In this document: piece by piece, positions 14,010-24,116 of the stretch | Layout of the letters: each line of letters opens with the position of its first letter | Position numbering within the stretch: the stretch's first letter is position 1 | NCBI RefSeq assembly: GCF_000255655.1 | Contig: NZ_JH636434.1 | Location: forward strand, 1,503,066-1,567,065 | Reading direction: 5' to 3' | From: Schlesneria paludicola DSM 18645 | GTDB taxonomy: Bacteria > Planctomycetota > Planctomycetia > Planctomycetales > Planctomycetaceae | Length of the DNA stretch: 64,000 nucleotides | Notes under the pieces: model-generated | What the model saw: only the letters and a program-made list of their open reading frames with translations | Told to the model about the DNA's origin: nothing | Databases searched by the model: none | Made by a program: the position numbers and the translations under genes

Positions 14010-14885
14010 TCAGCGGTGTTGGACCATTTTTTCCACAGATTCGCCGCGTGCTTCCAGCAGTGTCTGGCTGCCGTAGGCCCCGACTACTTTCTCGTTGATC
14101 TGGAGCGAACGGTTGGAAATTCGGCCTTTTGCGAGGTCAAATTCAATCGTTCCTGACGGGGTTTGCTGCACCAGATTGCGGAGAATTTCAGGCTCGGTCA
14201 GCGGCGTCAGAAGGGACGTACGCATGCTGATCGTCGCGATGTTTTCGTTGACCTTTGTCAGTTCGTAGGTCCGAATCATCGTGACGGCTCGGGTCAAACC
14301 GTTGCCGACGGGAACCGGCGTTTCATATTTTTCCGTCCACTGCTCACCGATTTTGACCGGCTTCTCAGGCAGCACGATCAGAAAATTGATCGCGGGATCG
14401 GCCTTCTCGGCAGCGTCGGAAAAGCTTTTCGGAACATCCGTCGCGATCATCGAGACCTTCAGCAAGCGACCGCTCGGAGCGACCTGGAATCGGGCCAGCG
14501 GACGGCCGATCGTGCCTGCCACGTTCTCGAATTCTTTGGGAGGGGAGGAATCTTTTTCACTGTCATAGCTCAGCACCGGCTTTTCGCCCGCCTGAGACGA
14601 CATGCGAACCGCTTCCGTGATCGGTTCGAGCGTTGCACCGCCGTTTTCGTCGACGGTGACGACGCGATACGACTTCAGCCACTGTGTTTGCTGGATGATT
14701 TTTGAGAAGTTGTTCCCGTGCTGGACGATCATCTCGGCACGGTCATCGATCTCATAGTGCGTGAACTGGCCGGGCTGGAAGCGGTAGACCAGTTGATACG
14801 TTGGTGGGTCGGCATGCGTCCACTGGCCGAATCCCAGGGTGATGACAATCAGACCGAGTTTCCACCATGAATTCTTGACCCACAT
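14010..14885 (-). CDS. Secreted protein of unknown function
   Basis: A 291-residue protein from ATG 14885. MWVKNSWWKLGLIVITLGFG followed by QWTHA is a signal peptide. The mature protein begins with YQLVYRFQPGQFTHYEIDDR and is beta-rich, with a central GRPLARFQVAPSGRLLKVSM and LIVLPEKPVKIGEQWTEKYE. This pattern recalls planctomycete DUF6263-like proteins in which two related halves describe a lipocalin- or beta-propeller-like exported fold. The longer in-frame start (14951) would put a hydrophilic leader before the signal. It stands alone, 172 bases downstream of the histidine kinase. Function unknown. Confidence 0.7.
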   Translation of the reverse strand: MWVKNSWWKLGLIVITLGFGQWTHADPPTYQLVYRFQPGQFTHYEIDDRAEMIVQHGNNFSKIIQQTQWLKSYRVVTVDENGGATLEPITEAVRMSSQAGEKPVLSYDSEKDSSPPKEFENVAGTIGRPLARFQVAPSGRLLKVSMIATDVPKSFSDAAEKADPAINFLIVLPEKPVKIGEQWTEKYETPVPVGNGLTRAVTMIRTYELTKVNENIATISMRTSLLTPLTEPEILRNLVQQTPSGTIEFDLAKGRISNRSLQINEKVVGAYGSQTLLEARGESVEKMVQHR

Positions 14886-15057
14886 CGAAAAGCCCTCCTG
14901 GCTGAATCCGCGTGATGAAACGACGAGTGGCATCCGAGACGATTGACCCAAAGTCGCTTCAGGACGTTAAGTTGCGCGGATGGTAACAAAGGGGCGAAAC
15001 CGCGCGGAGATCAATTTGGGAACACGATTTTCCGCAAATCACCCAGTCACCGCAGTT

Positions 15058-16443
15058 TCATTCCGTTGGCGGTTCAGTGGCGTCCGGCGTCTTCGCGATC
15101 ACTGGCACAATCGCACTGTTGCTGAGGCCACTGTCCGATCGTTCGTCGTCCGGGTATTCGAGCCGTACGGTGAACGTGGTTCCCTGCATTGAAGTCGAGG
15201 TCAGGTCGATGTGCCCACCGTTTTGCTCGACGATATTGCGGCTGACGAAGAGTCCCAGTCCCGTCCCAGTTTCCTTCGTCGTCACGTATGGCTGGAACAT
15301 TCGCATCCGCAGTTCATCGGGAATTCCTGCCCCATCATCATGGACATCGATCCGCAACCAGTGATCCTCGCGGGTCGTCTGAATCTCGATCGTACCGCCC
15401 TCTTCCGTCGCATCCATGGCGTTCAGGATCAGGTTCAGGAAGACCTGGACCAGCTGGTCATGCACGAGCATCATCCGCGGCACGTTTTCGAGATAACGGG
15501 TGCGGATCTGTTTTCCTTTTTTCCGCTTGTAATACTTCGCAATATTCAGTGCCGCATCGATAATCGAATGGATGTCGCAACGCGTCTTCACATGAACGGC
15601 CGGACGGCTGAAATCGACAAGTTCTCGCAGCGTCCGCTGGATCCGCCGCAGCTGATCATCTACGAGCGACAGCTTTTCGCGGGTTTCCCCTTCGATGTTG
15701 CGTCGGTTCAACAGTTGGACGAGCGAACTGATGGCTGCAAGGGGATTGCCGACTTCATGCGCAATCCCGGCCGCCAGCAATCCAAACGCGGCCTGTTTTT
15801 CCTGCTGGACCAGCATCGCCTGCGATTCTTGCAGTTGTCGTGTTCTGTCGGCAATTCGATGTTCGAGCAGTGACTGGTTCTGCTGAAGCTTGATATTGAG
15901 TTCCCGCAGGCGAAAACTGGCCCACTTGAGAAGTTCCGAGAGCGAAACACAGGCCCAGGTCACCCATCCCAGAAAGATCGGCATCAGGATCAAAGCCGAG
16001 AGTTCATCGCGGCTTTCGGCGTGTCTGGTGAGCGCCAACGTCACGTAGCTCAGTGTGTGAAACAGGAACGTCATCCACGTCACCAGCGGCGTATAGCGGA
16101 TGGCGCAGACCAGCAAAGACAGGAAGTAGTAGAACCGGAACGCACTGAGCAATCCGTCGTCGAAATGGCACAGCAGTCCGATGAACAGCGATTCCATGAA
16201 CGAAATGAACATGGGCCATTCGCTAAGGAAGACGCGTCCGCGGACCGACCAGACCGTATCGAACAGAGCGTAAAACGCCCCCAGGACCAGAATCGCGTTC
16301 AGGATGCTGCGGTTCTGACCGTCACCAATCAGATTGACCAGCACATACCCGACGCAGATTCCGAACCAGCGAATCCGTACGGTGATGGCCTGGGTGGCCA
16401 GTCCCCAGTCGAAATCATCAGAAGGTCGTACGGCGTCCGACAT
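15058..16443 (-). CDS. Membrane-bound sensor histidine kinase
   Basis: A 461-residue kinase. The N-terminal part (about residues 20-175) carries five or six membrane helices with short loops and no large extracellular domain. A coiled coil (ELNIKLQQNQSLLEHRIADR) follows. The HisKA motif GIAHEVGNPLAAI has the phospho-acceptor His at about residue 229. The ATPase boxes are NLILNAMDAT, DDGAGIPDE and GTGLGLFVS. I prefer ATG 16443 over a TTG at 16464. The start is 36 bases after the glgB stop, so it is probably co-transcribed with glgB. No response regulator is adjacent. A PAS domain is absent. Confidence 0.9.
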   Translation of the reverse strand: MSDAVRPSDDFDWGLATQAITVRIRWFGICVGYVLVNLIGDGQNRSILNAILVLGAFYALFDTVWSVRGRVFLSEWPMFISFMESLFIGLLCHFDDGLLSAFRFYYFLSLLVCAIRYTPLVTWMTFLFHTLSYVTLALTRHAESRDELSALILMPIFLGWVTWACVSLSELLKWASFRLRELNIKLQQNQSLLEHRIADRTRQLQESQAMLVQQEKQAAFGLLAAGIAHEVGNPLAAISSLVQLLNRRNIEGETREKLSLVDDQLRRIQRTLRELVDFSRPAVHVKTRCDIHSIIDAALNIAKYYKRKKGKQIRTRYLENVPRMMLVHDQLVQVFLNLILNAMDATEEGGTIEIQTTREDHWLRIDVHDDGAGIPDELRMRMFQPYVTTKETGTGLGLFVSRNIVEQNGGHIDLTSTSMQGTTFTVRLEYPDDERSDSGLSNSAIVPVIAKTPDATEPPTE

Positions 16444-16479
16444 GCCATGTCCCGCAGGCAACAATCATGCTGTGCCGAT

Positions 16480-18330
16480 TCATTTTCCCGACGTCACCGG
16501 TTTCAGCACCAGCATTCCCAGTGGGGGCAGCGTCAGAGAAATGAACTGGCTTTCTCCGTGACAGGTCCCCGGCTGCGAGTAAACACCGCCGACGTTACCC
16601 ACGTTCGAGCCACCGTACAACGTCGAATCGGTATTGAGCCGTTCGATATAGTAACCCGGAGCCGGAACCCCCACGCGATACTGATGCCGTGGGACAGGGG
16701 TGAAGTTAATCACCACGATCAGGCGATCTTGTTCCGATTTACCCTGACGCGAATAGGCGTAGACGCTGTTCTGCCAGTCATCGCACGAAATCCAGCGGAA
16801 GCCTTCACCCGACATGTCGAGCTGGTGCAAGGCGGGTTCGCCCCGATACAGCGTATTCAGATCGCGGACCAATTTTGTGACGCCGTCGTGCATCGGCTGC
16901 CCGACGAGCGGCCAGTCGAGCTGGGTATTGTGGTTCCATTCGAGCCACTGCCCGATCTCGCCGCCCATGAATAGCAACTTTTTGCCGGGCTGTGTGAATT
17001 GATACCCGTACAGCAATCGCAAGTTCGCGAACTTCTGCCAGTGATCGCCGGGCATTTGCGAAAGTAGCGAGCACTTGCCGTGAACGACCTCATCATGCGA
17101 CAGCGGCAGCATGAAGTTTTCGGTGAAGGCGTACACCATCCGGAACGACAGTTCATTCTGATGGTGCTTCCGATAAACGGGCTCGCGCCGCATGTAGCGC
17201 AGCGTATCGTTCATCCAACCCATGTCCCACTTCATGCCGAAACCAAGTCCGCCGGTATAGACAGGACGTGAGACACCACCCCAGGCGGTCGATTCTTCGG
17301 CGATCGTGAGAATGCCCGGAAATTCGCGATACAGCAGCGTGTTCATTTCCTTGAGGAAATCGATCGCCTCGAGGTTTTCGCGCCCGCCGAACATATTCGG
17401 CACCCATTCACCGGGCCGGCGCGAATAGTCGAGGTACAGCATCGAGGCCACCGCATCGACACGCAAGCCGTCGACATGGAACGTCTCGAGCCAGAACCGG
17501 GCGCTCGACAGCAGGAAATCACGGACTTCGTTTCGTCCGTAGTTGAAGATCAACGTTCCCCAATCTGGATGAAATCCTTTCTTGGGGTCTTCGTGCTCGA
17601 AGCAGGCGGTGCCGTCAAATGAACCCAGCGAATGTCCATCGGTGGGGAAGTGGGCGGGCACCCAGTCGATGATGACGCCGATTTCGGCTTCATGGAACAT
17701 CTCGACGAATTCCATGAAGTCATGCGGCGTCCCAAAGCGGCTGGTCGGGGCGAAATATCCGGTCGCCTGGTAACCCCACGAGCCATCAAAGGGGAATTCG
17801 TTGATGGGCATCAATTCAATGTGCGTATAGCCCAGGTCTTTGACGTAGTCGACAAGCATCTTGCCGAGTTCACGATAGGTGAAATACTGTCGACCGTCGG
17901 TCGGGCGTCTCCAAGACCCCAGATGAACTTCGTAGACCGAAACAGGCTTTTCATACCAGTTCGAGTATTCGCGGCGCGACAGCCATTCTTGATCGCGCCA
18001 GGTATGACCTGTCAGATCGTAGACAACCGATGCGCTCTTGGGCGGCAATTCGGCATAGAAGGCGTACGGGTCCGACTTCTGCAGAAGTGCTCCGTGACTG
18101 CTGCGGATGCCAAATTTGTACGGATCGCCGCTTTTCATTCCCGGGACGAATCCCCACCAGACTCCGTTACTGCTGGAGTTCAGCCAGTTCTGACCGTGCA
18201 TCCACATATTCAGATCGCACAGAACCGAGACTTCGGTGGCATTGGGAGCCCAGACGGCGAAGCGGACCCCTTCCACCCCGTTTTGTGTCTCGAGATGTGC
18301 GCCCAGATGCTGGTAGAGAGTGGAATCCAT
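16480..18330 (-). CDS. glgB: 1,4-alpha-glucan branching enzyme
   Basis: Makes alpha-1,6 branches in glycogen in the cytoplasm. The 616-residue protein starts [20 protein letters not shown]. An N-terminal CBM48 domain ([20 protein letters not shown]) is followed by the GH13 barrel. The nucleophile is Asp292 in [18 protein letters not shown], the acid/base Glu345 in LTIAEEST, and the third Asp lies in [32 protein letters not shown] is the usual first conserved region. It is shorter than the roughly 730-residue enzymes because the extra N1 domain is missing. The in-frame upstream extension (to 18387) lacks domain sequence. It lies next to a histidine kinase, with a possible operator upstream. 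Confidence 0.95.
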   Translation of the reverse strand: MDSTLYQHLGAHLETQNGVEGVRFAVWAPNATEVSVLCDLNMWMHGQNWLNSSSNGVWWGFVPGMKSGDPYKFGIRSSHGALLQKSDPYAFYAELPPKSASVVYDLTGHTWRDQEWLSRREYSNWYEKPVSVYEVHLGSWRRPTDGRQYFTYRELGKMLVDYVKDLGYTHIELMPINEFPFDGSWGYQATGYFAPTSRFGTPHDFMEFVEMFHEAEIGVIIDWVPAHFPTDGHSLGSFDGTACFEHEDPKKGFHPDWGTLIFNYGRNEVRDFLLSSARFWLETFHVDGLRVDAVASMLYLDYSRRPGEWVPNMFGGRENLEAIDFLKEMNTLLYREFPGILTIAEESTAWGGVSRPVYTGGLGFGMKWDMGWMNDTLRYMRREPVYRKHHQNELSFRMVYAFTENFMLPLSHDEVVHGKCSLLSQMPGDHWQKFANLRLLYGYQFTQPGKKLLFMGGEIGQWLEWNHNTQLDWPLVGQPMHDGVTKLVRDLNTLYRGEPALHQLDMSGEGFRWISCDDWQNSVYAYSRQGKSEQDRLIVVINFTPVPRHQYRVGVPAPGYYIERLNTDSTLYGGSNVGNVGGVYSQPGTCHGESQFISLTLPPLGMLVLKPVTSGK

Positions 18331-18399
18331 CCGTTGAGAACCTGTTTGAGATGTTGATTCGTCAGGTGGGGTACACCGCGAGCGCACAGATCCATTTTG

Positions 18400-18440
18400 C
18401 CGACATTGTCGGCGAATCTGCGTTATCCCGACGTTGTCGG
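18400..18440. promoter_or_regulatory. Paired 13-bp palindromes upstream of glgB
   Basis: CCGACATTGTCGG (18400-18412) and CCGACGTTGTCGG (18428-18440) are near-identical inverted repeats, 28 bases centre to centre, located 70-110 bases upstream of the glgB start and about 200 bases from the plus-strand gene at 18644. Such a pair is a typical operator layout for a dimeric regulator. No regulator gene is adjacent, so the role is inference. Confidence 0.4.
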
Positions 18441-18643
18441 TGAAGTCGGACGGATCGTATCAACTGGTAGCAACGCAGACAATCAATTGAATCTACACCT
18501 TGGACATGAAACAGAATGGCGCCCACCCAGCTTACGCATAGTACAGTCTGGTAAAGGAATGACGCGCGGGGAGTGCACTATTCTTCGGGACTCCACGCAG
18601 AATAGGGCGATGGCGTCGATGGCGGTCTGACTGGATAAATGGC

Positions 18644-19606
18644 GTGATTTTAACACATAAGCACATTCTAACGATTGGACCGATTGTCCTGGTGGCCGTC
18701 TGCTACCTGCTGACAGCGCCTTCGAACGATCGTGTCACCGACCAGGTCGCCTCTGCCGCTGGGATCGAGCCAGACGACAACACGGTGAATGACGCACCAT
18801 TAGGTCTGCGATGTGAGGCGATTGCTGAAGAGCTTCGAGCCAAGCTCTTTTCCGATTGGCGCGTGCTGGTTCGTGAACCGTTCATCCTGGGCGGTGACCT
18901 CAGCCGGGTCGAACTCGAGAAGTGCTACGAACGGTCGATCGTCCCCACAGTGCGCGCCCTGGCCGCCAGTTATTTTCATCAGACTCCACGGCATCCGATT
19001 GTCATCATGCTGTGTTCAACAGAGGCGAAGTTTCGAGAATGCCACAGTCGGCTCGGCGAACCTGATCGCAGTCAGTATTCGGGACTTTATGTTCGCCGCC
19101 AGCGGCGGGTCGTCGTCAATATCGCCTCGGGCGACGGAACGCTCGCTCATGAACTGACACACGCGTTGGCTCATGCGGACTTTCCTCGGATGCCCGAATG
19201 GTTTGATGAGGGATTGGCGGCGCTCCATGAAGAGTGCGAGCCATCTTCCGACGGGTTGCGACTGAAGGGAATGCCCAATTGGCGTGACGCGGTGGCGCTG
19301 AACGCGTTGAATCAAGGCGAACTGCGGCTTCTCGAAGACGTCGCTTCAAAGCGGTTCGGGTCCGCGGGACGCGCGAACCTGGACTATGCTCAGGTCCGCG
19401 CACTTTGCCTGTTCCTGCAGGAACATGGCTGGCTGGAGCCGTTCTATCGCACCTGCCGCGAGAATGCCGTGGGCGATCCCACCGGCCTTCGGTCGCTGTG
19501 TCAGGTCACGGCGACCGCCGACCCCAGAGCGCTGGACGATGCCTTCCATGCCTGGTTGCTGCAGCGCGATCACACTGGAAGTCCGTCGGGCCCCGCCGCT
19601 CAGTAG
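18644..19606 (+). CDS. Exported peptidase-MA-like (gluzincin) protein
   Basis: A 320-residue protein with an N-terminal hydrophobic segment (HILTIGPIVLVAVCYLLTA), probably an uncleaved anchor or signal. The zinc motif HELTHAL (HExxH) appears in GTLAHELTHALAHADF, with the third ligand Glu in MPEWFDEGLAALHEE, the pattern of peptidase MA / DUF1570-type proteins. A hydrolytic role outside the cytoplasm is likely; the substrate is unknown. It is transcribed away from glgB. Upstream sequence (18331-18643) holds the paired palindromes but no other clear gene. Confidence 0.75.
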   Translation: MILTHKHILTIGPIVLVAVCYLLTAPSNDRVTDQVASAAGIEPDDNTVNDAPLGLRCEAIAEELRAKLFSDWRVLVREPFILGGDLSRVELEKCYERSIVPTVRALAASYFHQTPRHPIVIMLCSTEAKFRECHSRLGEPDRSQYSGLYVRRQRRVVVNIASGDGTLAHELTHALAHADFPRMPEWFDEGLAALHEECEPSSDGLRLKGMPNWRDAVALNALNQGELRLLEDVASKRFGSAGRANLDYAQVRALCLFLQEHGWLEPFYRTCRENAVGDPTGLRSLCQVTATADPRALDDAFHAWLLQRDHTGSPSGPAAQ

Positions 19607-19655
19607 CCGGCCGAACGGGCACGATCAGAGTCTAAGTCGTCGGATCTTGGTGATC

Positions 19656-19750
19656 GCCTGTTGAAGTCGGAGGGACTGGCACCTTCGCGTTCACAATGTC
19701 ATGGCGTTTCTTGAACTGGCCGGAGCCAGTCCCGTTACTTCAACAGGCTG
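19656..19750. repeat. Dispersed intergenic repeat, copy 3
   Basis: A 95-bp element with ends GCCTGTTGAAGTCGGAGGGAC and CCCGTTACTTCAACAGGC. The middle GCACCTTCGCGTTCACAATGTC and GGCCGGAGCCAGTCCC are shared with the other copies. It abuts the stop codon of the malate dehydrogenase homologue (19751-19753) and lies between two convergent genes, so it may serve as a bidirectional terminator. Confidence 0.75.
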
Positions 19751-20728
19751 CTACAGCCCTGCGACCGTGGCTTCGTGATGCAGTTCGGCGATGTTTTCCT
19801 GCACTCGCGCGAGCGCGTACTCGTCGAGATAGAGTCCTTGAACGATGGACCAATTGACGCCATCTTCGGTTCTGAGCGGAAACCCGAAGACCATGTTCGA
19901 CGGGACGCCGTAGCTTCCGTCCGAAACCACACCGGCTCCAAAACGCCGCTGGAATGGCGTAGGTGTCGAAATGGAGTTCACGGTGGCAACAATCGCTTGT
20001 GTTGCCGTGGCGGCAGGTGGTGCGTCCAGCAACGACATCACCTCTTGCGTCCGACGCGCAATCAATGGCTCGAGAATGTCGCGATGCCAGTTGGGTTCGG
20101 TAATGATTTGTTCTGCGGGTTGGTCATCAATGTACGAGTTGTGAAAATCGACAAACAGTTTGTCACTGCGATTGCCCCACACATTGACGCGATTGACGCG
20201 ACTGACCGGGACACCCGCCGTGGCCGCGATGATCGCCGTGGCCCGCATGCGGTCGATGCGATTCAAGCTGAAGAAGTGCTCGGCCGGAACCGACCGCGCA
20301 AAATGTTGAACAACCAAACAGAGCGTGTTGCACGGCTCGGTGACGACGAGCACACGGGCTCGGGGCGCCACACGCTCGATCGCCTGGCCATGGCTTTCAT
20401 AGATCGGTCCATTCGCTCGCAGAAGATCAAGGCGAGAATAATCGCTGAGAGTCTTCTCTGTCGCGGCCAGCATGATGATCCAATCGGCGTCCGCAAACGC
20501 CTCATCCTCCGAGTCCGAAATCAGCGAGTCTTTGAGTAATGGGAACGCACAGTCGGTCAACTCAAGCTGAATCCCCTGCAGCGTCCGCAACCGCACCGGT
20601 GTCTCTAAGAGCGACAGGATGACTGGTTGCTGATCACCAAACATCGCCCCCGCCGCGATCCGAAATGCCAGCCCATATCCGACTCGTCCGGCCGCGCCAG
20701 AAATCGCAATCTTCAGTGCTTGTTTCAT
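19751..20728 (-). CDS. Malate dehydrogenase homologue with altered active site
   Basis: A 325-residue NAD-binding protein of the malate dehydrogenase type 2 family. The Rossmann start IAISGAAGRVGYGLAFRIAA and the LETPVRLRTLQGIQLELTDC region follow the family. Yet the substrate-binding loop (normally VGAxPRKxGMER) reads LAATEKTLSDYSR. The GNPANT motif reads TEPCNT. DHNR reads DRMR. The catalytic His of WGNHS is Arg (WGNRS). By family knowledge it should not oxidise malate by the usual mechanism. It follows the RND pump gene by 47 bases and may be in its transcript. It could be a redox-sensing or structural relative. Confidence 0.7.
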   Translation of the reverse strand: MKQALKIAISGAAGRVGYGLAFRIAAGAMFGDQQPVILSLLETPVRLRTLQGIQLELTDCAFPLLKDSLISDSEDEAFADADWIIMLAATEKTLSDYSRLDLLRANGPIYESHGQAIERVAPRARVLVVTEPCNTLCLVVQHFARSVPAEHFFSLNRIDRMRATAIIAATAGVPVSRVNRVNVWGNRSDKLFVDFHNSYIDDQPAEQIITEPNWHRDILEPLIARRTQEVMSLLDAPPAATATQAIVATVNSISTPTPFQRRFGAGVVSDGSYGVPSNMVFGFPLRTEDGVNWSIVQGLYLDEYALARVQENIAELHHEATVAGL

Positions 20729-20775
20729 TGTCTGAACTCTTGAAGCGGTTTGATCGGCGAGGTCAATCAGTCAGT

Positions 20776-23700
20776 TCAAGCATGTGCCTGTCCTGCAGAG
20801 GGTGTCGGCTCGGGAGCCGTTTCGGCTGGAGGCATTTCTCGCGGATCAGATGGAGTTCGTCGATCGCGGACAAGCAATGAATACAAGGCGGGAAGAACAA
20901 ACAAGTCAGAGGGCTCACCGGCCAGCAGTCCCCCCAGGATGGCCCGCGCAAGCGGCGCGTTGGCTTCACTGCCATGTTCGATCGCGAGTGCTGCAGGGAT
21001 CATGGCGAAGAAGGCCGCGAGGGCCGTCATTGTCACCGGTCGCACCCGCACCGATGCCGATTTTCGAATGGCTGCCGTGGGACTGAGTCCTTCATGCCGA
21101 CGAAGTTCTTGGGCATAGTCGGTCAGCAACACGGTGTTTGCGACCTTGATCCCCACGATGAAGATGATTCCCAGCAGACTTTGCACACTCAGTGCCGTTC
21201 CCGTGTGATACAAGAAGGGAAGAATCCCGACGAGCGATAGCGGCACAACCAGCATGACAGTCAGCGGCACCACCCAGGATTTGACCAGTGCCACCATCAA
21301 GAAATACATCAGCAGTGAGGCCAGGATCAGCCCGACACCCAGATTCGAGAAGGTGTCTTGCATCCGAGAATATTCACCGCTGAGAACGATCTTTGATCCC
21401 TTGAGCAACGACTTGTCTTCCGCGCGAGGGTCGTACGGATTCCACGCGCCGTTGCCGTCCGGCACACCGAATTTCTGGATCTGTGCGTAGACATCTTGCG
21501 AGACGTGTCCCAGGTCACGACCCGAGACCGACATCACGAGATCGATCGAGGCCTGCAAATTCGTGTGCGAGATTTCTGTCGGCACGCTTGTCCGCGAGAT
21601 CGTCGCGAGAGACCGGAGCGAAACGGGTGTCTTTTGTCCCACGCCCGTGATGGGAATATCCAAGAGATCTTCAATCGTTTTGAATTCCTGCTCGGGATAG
21701 ATCACGCCCACGAAATACTGGTTGTAGCTGACGGGATCGATCCAGAAATTCTTCTTATTGAATGAAATACTGCTGTTGGCCGCCGCCACCACGTTCCGCA
21801 TCACGTCTTCCTGGCTGAGCCCCAGGTCGGCCGTCTTGACGCGATCGACGTTAATCGTGAACTGCGGATAATTGAGCCGCTGCAGAATGCGCGCATCGAC
21901 GACACCGTCAATCTTCGAGACTTCCTCTTTGATCGCTGACGCAATCTGGTGAGCCACTTTCTGCTGCTTGCCGGTGATTCGAATCCGGATCGGATTCGAT
22001 TTCCCTTCGTTAAGCGCGCTGCGGATCATCCCCCCGGAATCGAACCCGAACTCAAATTGCGAGAACTGCTCTTCCTTGCTGACGCGATCGCGAATCAACG
22101 AGACATAGTGCTGCGCCGTGCGATGCCGGTGTGGACTGAGTTGCACTTTGAGCACTGCGTCCATCGGTCCCGCATTGGGGGTGTAAGCCGCAGACCAGTC
22201 TGCAACCACGCCAATTTCGGAAATGATCAACTGCAGATCATGTTCATCAATCGATTCTCGCAAGAGTGCTTCGGCCTTGGCCACGGCTTCTTCGGTTCGT
22301 TCGATTCGCAGTCCGCTGGGGCCGCGCATGATCATTTCGAAAGCGCCCGAATCGACTTCGGGAAAGAACTCCCGTCGCAGGATGCTTCCGTAGCACAGGA
22401 GCACCCCCACGAGGAGTGCAACGGCCGTTCCGACGGTCAGCAACCGATGTCGCAGCACGACATCCAGGCAGCGAACGTAAAACGCGATCGCTCCGTCGAT
22501 CATCTGTTCCCAGCGATGAAACGCTCGATTCAACCACCCTTTGGGCTGGTGCGTCTCGTCATGGTGGGCATGTGGCTTGAGCAGCAATGAGCTAAACGCC
22601 GGCACGAGTGTTCGCGAGAGAATGTAGGCACTGATCATGGCGAATGCGACCGCCATGGCCATCGGCCGGAAGAGAAACTGTCCCATGCCGGGCATAAGTG
22701 CCAGCGGTGCCAATACGAGGAATGTGCAAAGCGTCGAGACCAGTTCCGGCAGCGCCACTTCGCTGGCGCCCAGGAACGCGGCCTCTTCGGAATTCACCCC
22801 CTGTCCCAGATGTCGGTGCGTATTTTCCAGACAGATGATGGCGCTATCGACCATCGGGCCGATCGCGAGCGCGAGGCCAGCGAGGGTCATCACGTTGATC
22901 GTATTTCCAGTCGCGTAGAGGCAAATGACCGCGCCCAGAACGGACAGCGGCAGTGTCAGGATCGCAATCAGCGTCATCCGCCACTGGCCCAGGAAGAGCA
23001 GAATGACCAGCGAGCAAAGGACGGCTCCCAACAGGCCTTCCTGAACAAGGGCGCTAATCGAGCTGCGGACATACACCGACTGATCCATCACCAGCGCCAG
23101 TTCAATCCCCGAACGGGTCAATCGGGACTGCATCGAATCCAGGGACTTCTTGAGCGTATCCACGATCGTCAGGGTACTGGCCCCCGTCTGCCGAAATACG
23201 GGAATGTAGACCTGTCGGCGGCCATCAACACGCACGATGTTCGTCTGTACGAACGACGAATCAGTCGGGGTGGCGACGTCTCGGATATAGCTGACATTGC
23301 CGGATTCGGCCTTCAGCGGCATCTGGCCCATGCGTTCGACGAAGTCGATCATCGAGTTCGAATCGACGGCATAGTCGGAATCGCCCATCTTCACGGTACC
23401 GGTCGGCAGGAAGATGTTGAACTTGTCCGTCGCGTTCATGACGTCGACCGGGGCCAACCCGCGTGCCGCCATCCGAATACGGTCGAGGTACAGCATGACC
23501 GCGCGGACACGTCCGCCGTAGACCACAGGGGAAATGGCCCCGGGGTTACTCATGATCATACTGCGGACTTCGTATCGCCCGACGTCATACAGCGTGGCTT
23601 CGCTTTCGGTCTTACTGTTCAAGGCCACGATCGATACGGGGGTGGTGCTGGTCGGATCGTAGGGCAGCACGACGGGAGGCAGCGTTCCCGGCGGCATGGT

Positions 23701-24054
23701 GGGAACCGCAGCCAGTGCCAGCGAATTCACCTGGGTCAACGCGCCGTTGGGATCGGCATCGCCCTGGAAGAAGTTGCGGACGATACTCGCGCCGGTCATC
23801 GATCGCGATTCCTGCCGCGCCACACCGCTGGCTTGGCCCGTCCAGCGTTCCATACGATTCGTGATGTCTTTTTCAATCCCTTCCGCGGGCATCCCGCCGT
23901 AGAAGGTCAGCGTTTGAACGGCCGGCGATCGAAAGACCGGCAAAATGTCGATGGGAATTCGATTGAGCGTCAAAACGCCAATCACGAGCACTGTCAAACA
24001 ACCGACCGTCACAGCGTAGGGATTGCGAAGTGAGGCTCGAATTAACCCATTCAT
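20776..24054 (-). CDS. RND-family efflux pump inner-membrane subunit
   Basis: A 1092-residue resistance-nodulation-division transporter that would form a trimer in the inner membrane and use the proton gradient. MNGLIRASLRNPYAVTVGCL is the first helix. Two large periplasmic loops and two blocks of helices follow. The proton-relay helix reads GPMVDSAIICLENTHRHLG (about residue 400), with one Asp retained and the second acidic position replaced by Ser. The helix-10 Lys is retained (GIKVANTVLLTDYA). This pattern is nearer to metal-type (CusA-like) pumps than AcrB. The substrate is unknown. It is downstream of the adaptor gene by 62 bases, so together they form an operon; the outer-membrane partners are divergent at 26668-31752. 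Confidence 0.9.
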   Translation of the reverse strand: MNGLIRASLRNPYAVTVGCLTVLVIGVLTLNRIPIDILPVFRSPAVQTLTFYGGMPAEGIEKDITNRMERWTGQASGVARQESRSMTGASIVRNFFQGDADPNGALTQVNSLALAAVPTMPPGTLPPVVLPYDPTSTTPVSIVALNSKTESEATLYDVGRYEVRSMIMSNPGAISPVVYGGRVRAVMLYLDRIRMAARGLAPVDVMNATDKFNIFLPTGTVKMGDSDYAVDSNSMIDFVERMGQMPLKAESGNVSYIRDVATPTDSSFVQTNIVRVDGRRQVYIPVFRQTGASTLTIVDTLKKSLDSMQSRLTRSGIELALVMDQSVYVRSSISALVQEGLLGAVLCSLVILLFLGQWRMTLIAILTLPLSVLGAVICLYATGNTINVMTLAGLALAIGPMVDSAIICLENTHRHLGQGVNSEEAAFLGASEVALPELVSTLCTFLVLAPLALMPGMGQFLFRPMAMAVAFAMISAYILSRTLVPAFSSLLLKPHAHHDETHQPKGWLNRAFHRWEQMIDGAIAFYVRCLDVVLRHRLLTVGTAVALLVGVLLCYGSILRREFFPEVDSGAFEMIMRGPSGLRIERTEEAVAKAEALLRESIDEHDLQLIISEIGVVADWSAAYTPNAGPMDAVLKVQLSPHRHRTAQHYVSLIRDRVSKEEQFSQFEFGFDSGGMIRSALNEGKSNPIRIRITGKQQKVAHQIASAIKEEVSKIDGVVDARILQRLNYPQFTINVDRVKTADLGLSQEDVMRNVVAAANSSISFNKKNFWIDPVSYNQYFVGVIYPEQEFKTIEDLLDIPITGVGQKTPVSLRSLATISRTSVPTEISHTNLQASIDLVMSVSGRDLGHVSQDVYAQIQKFGVPDGNGAWNPYDPRAEDKSLLKGSKIVLSGEYSRMQDTFSNLGVGLILASLLMYFLMVALVKSWVVPLTVMLVVPLSLVGILPFLYHTGTALSVQSLLGIIFIVGIKVANTVLLTDYAQELRRHEGLSPTAAIRKSASVRVRPVTMTALAAFFAMIPAALAIEHGSEANAPLARAILGGLLAGEPSDLFVLPALYSLLVRDRRTPSDPREMPPAETAPEPTPSAGQAHA

Positions 24055-24116
24055 GGTGTCAGGCGCCGTCTACAAAAAGGGAGGGAGTCGCTGAGGTGGG
24101 ATTCGAACAAATGACG

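Noticed and set aside
22810-24033. Long plus-strand frame opposite the RND gene (407 codons)
   Set aside because: It is antisense to a clear RND transporter, His/Arg/Gln-rich, and without domains; a codon-bias shadow.
24084-24108. tRNA-like 3' end (GGTGGGATTCGAAC) between the adaptor and pump genes
   Set aside because: Only the T-loop-like stretch is present; the opposite T-stem and other arms do not pair, so there is no tRNA. Possibly chance around a TTCGAA word.
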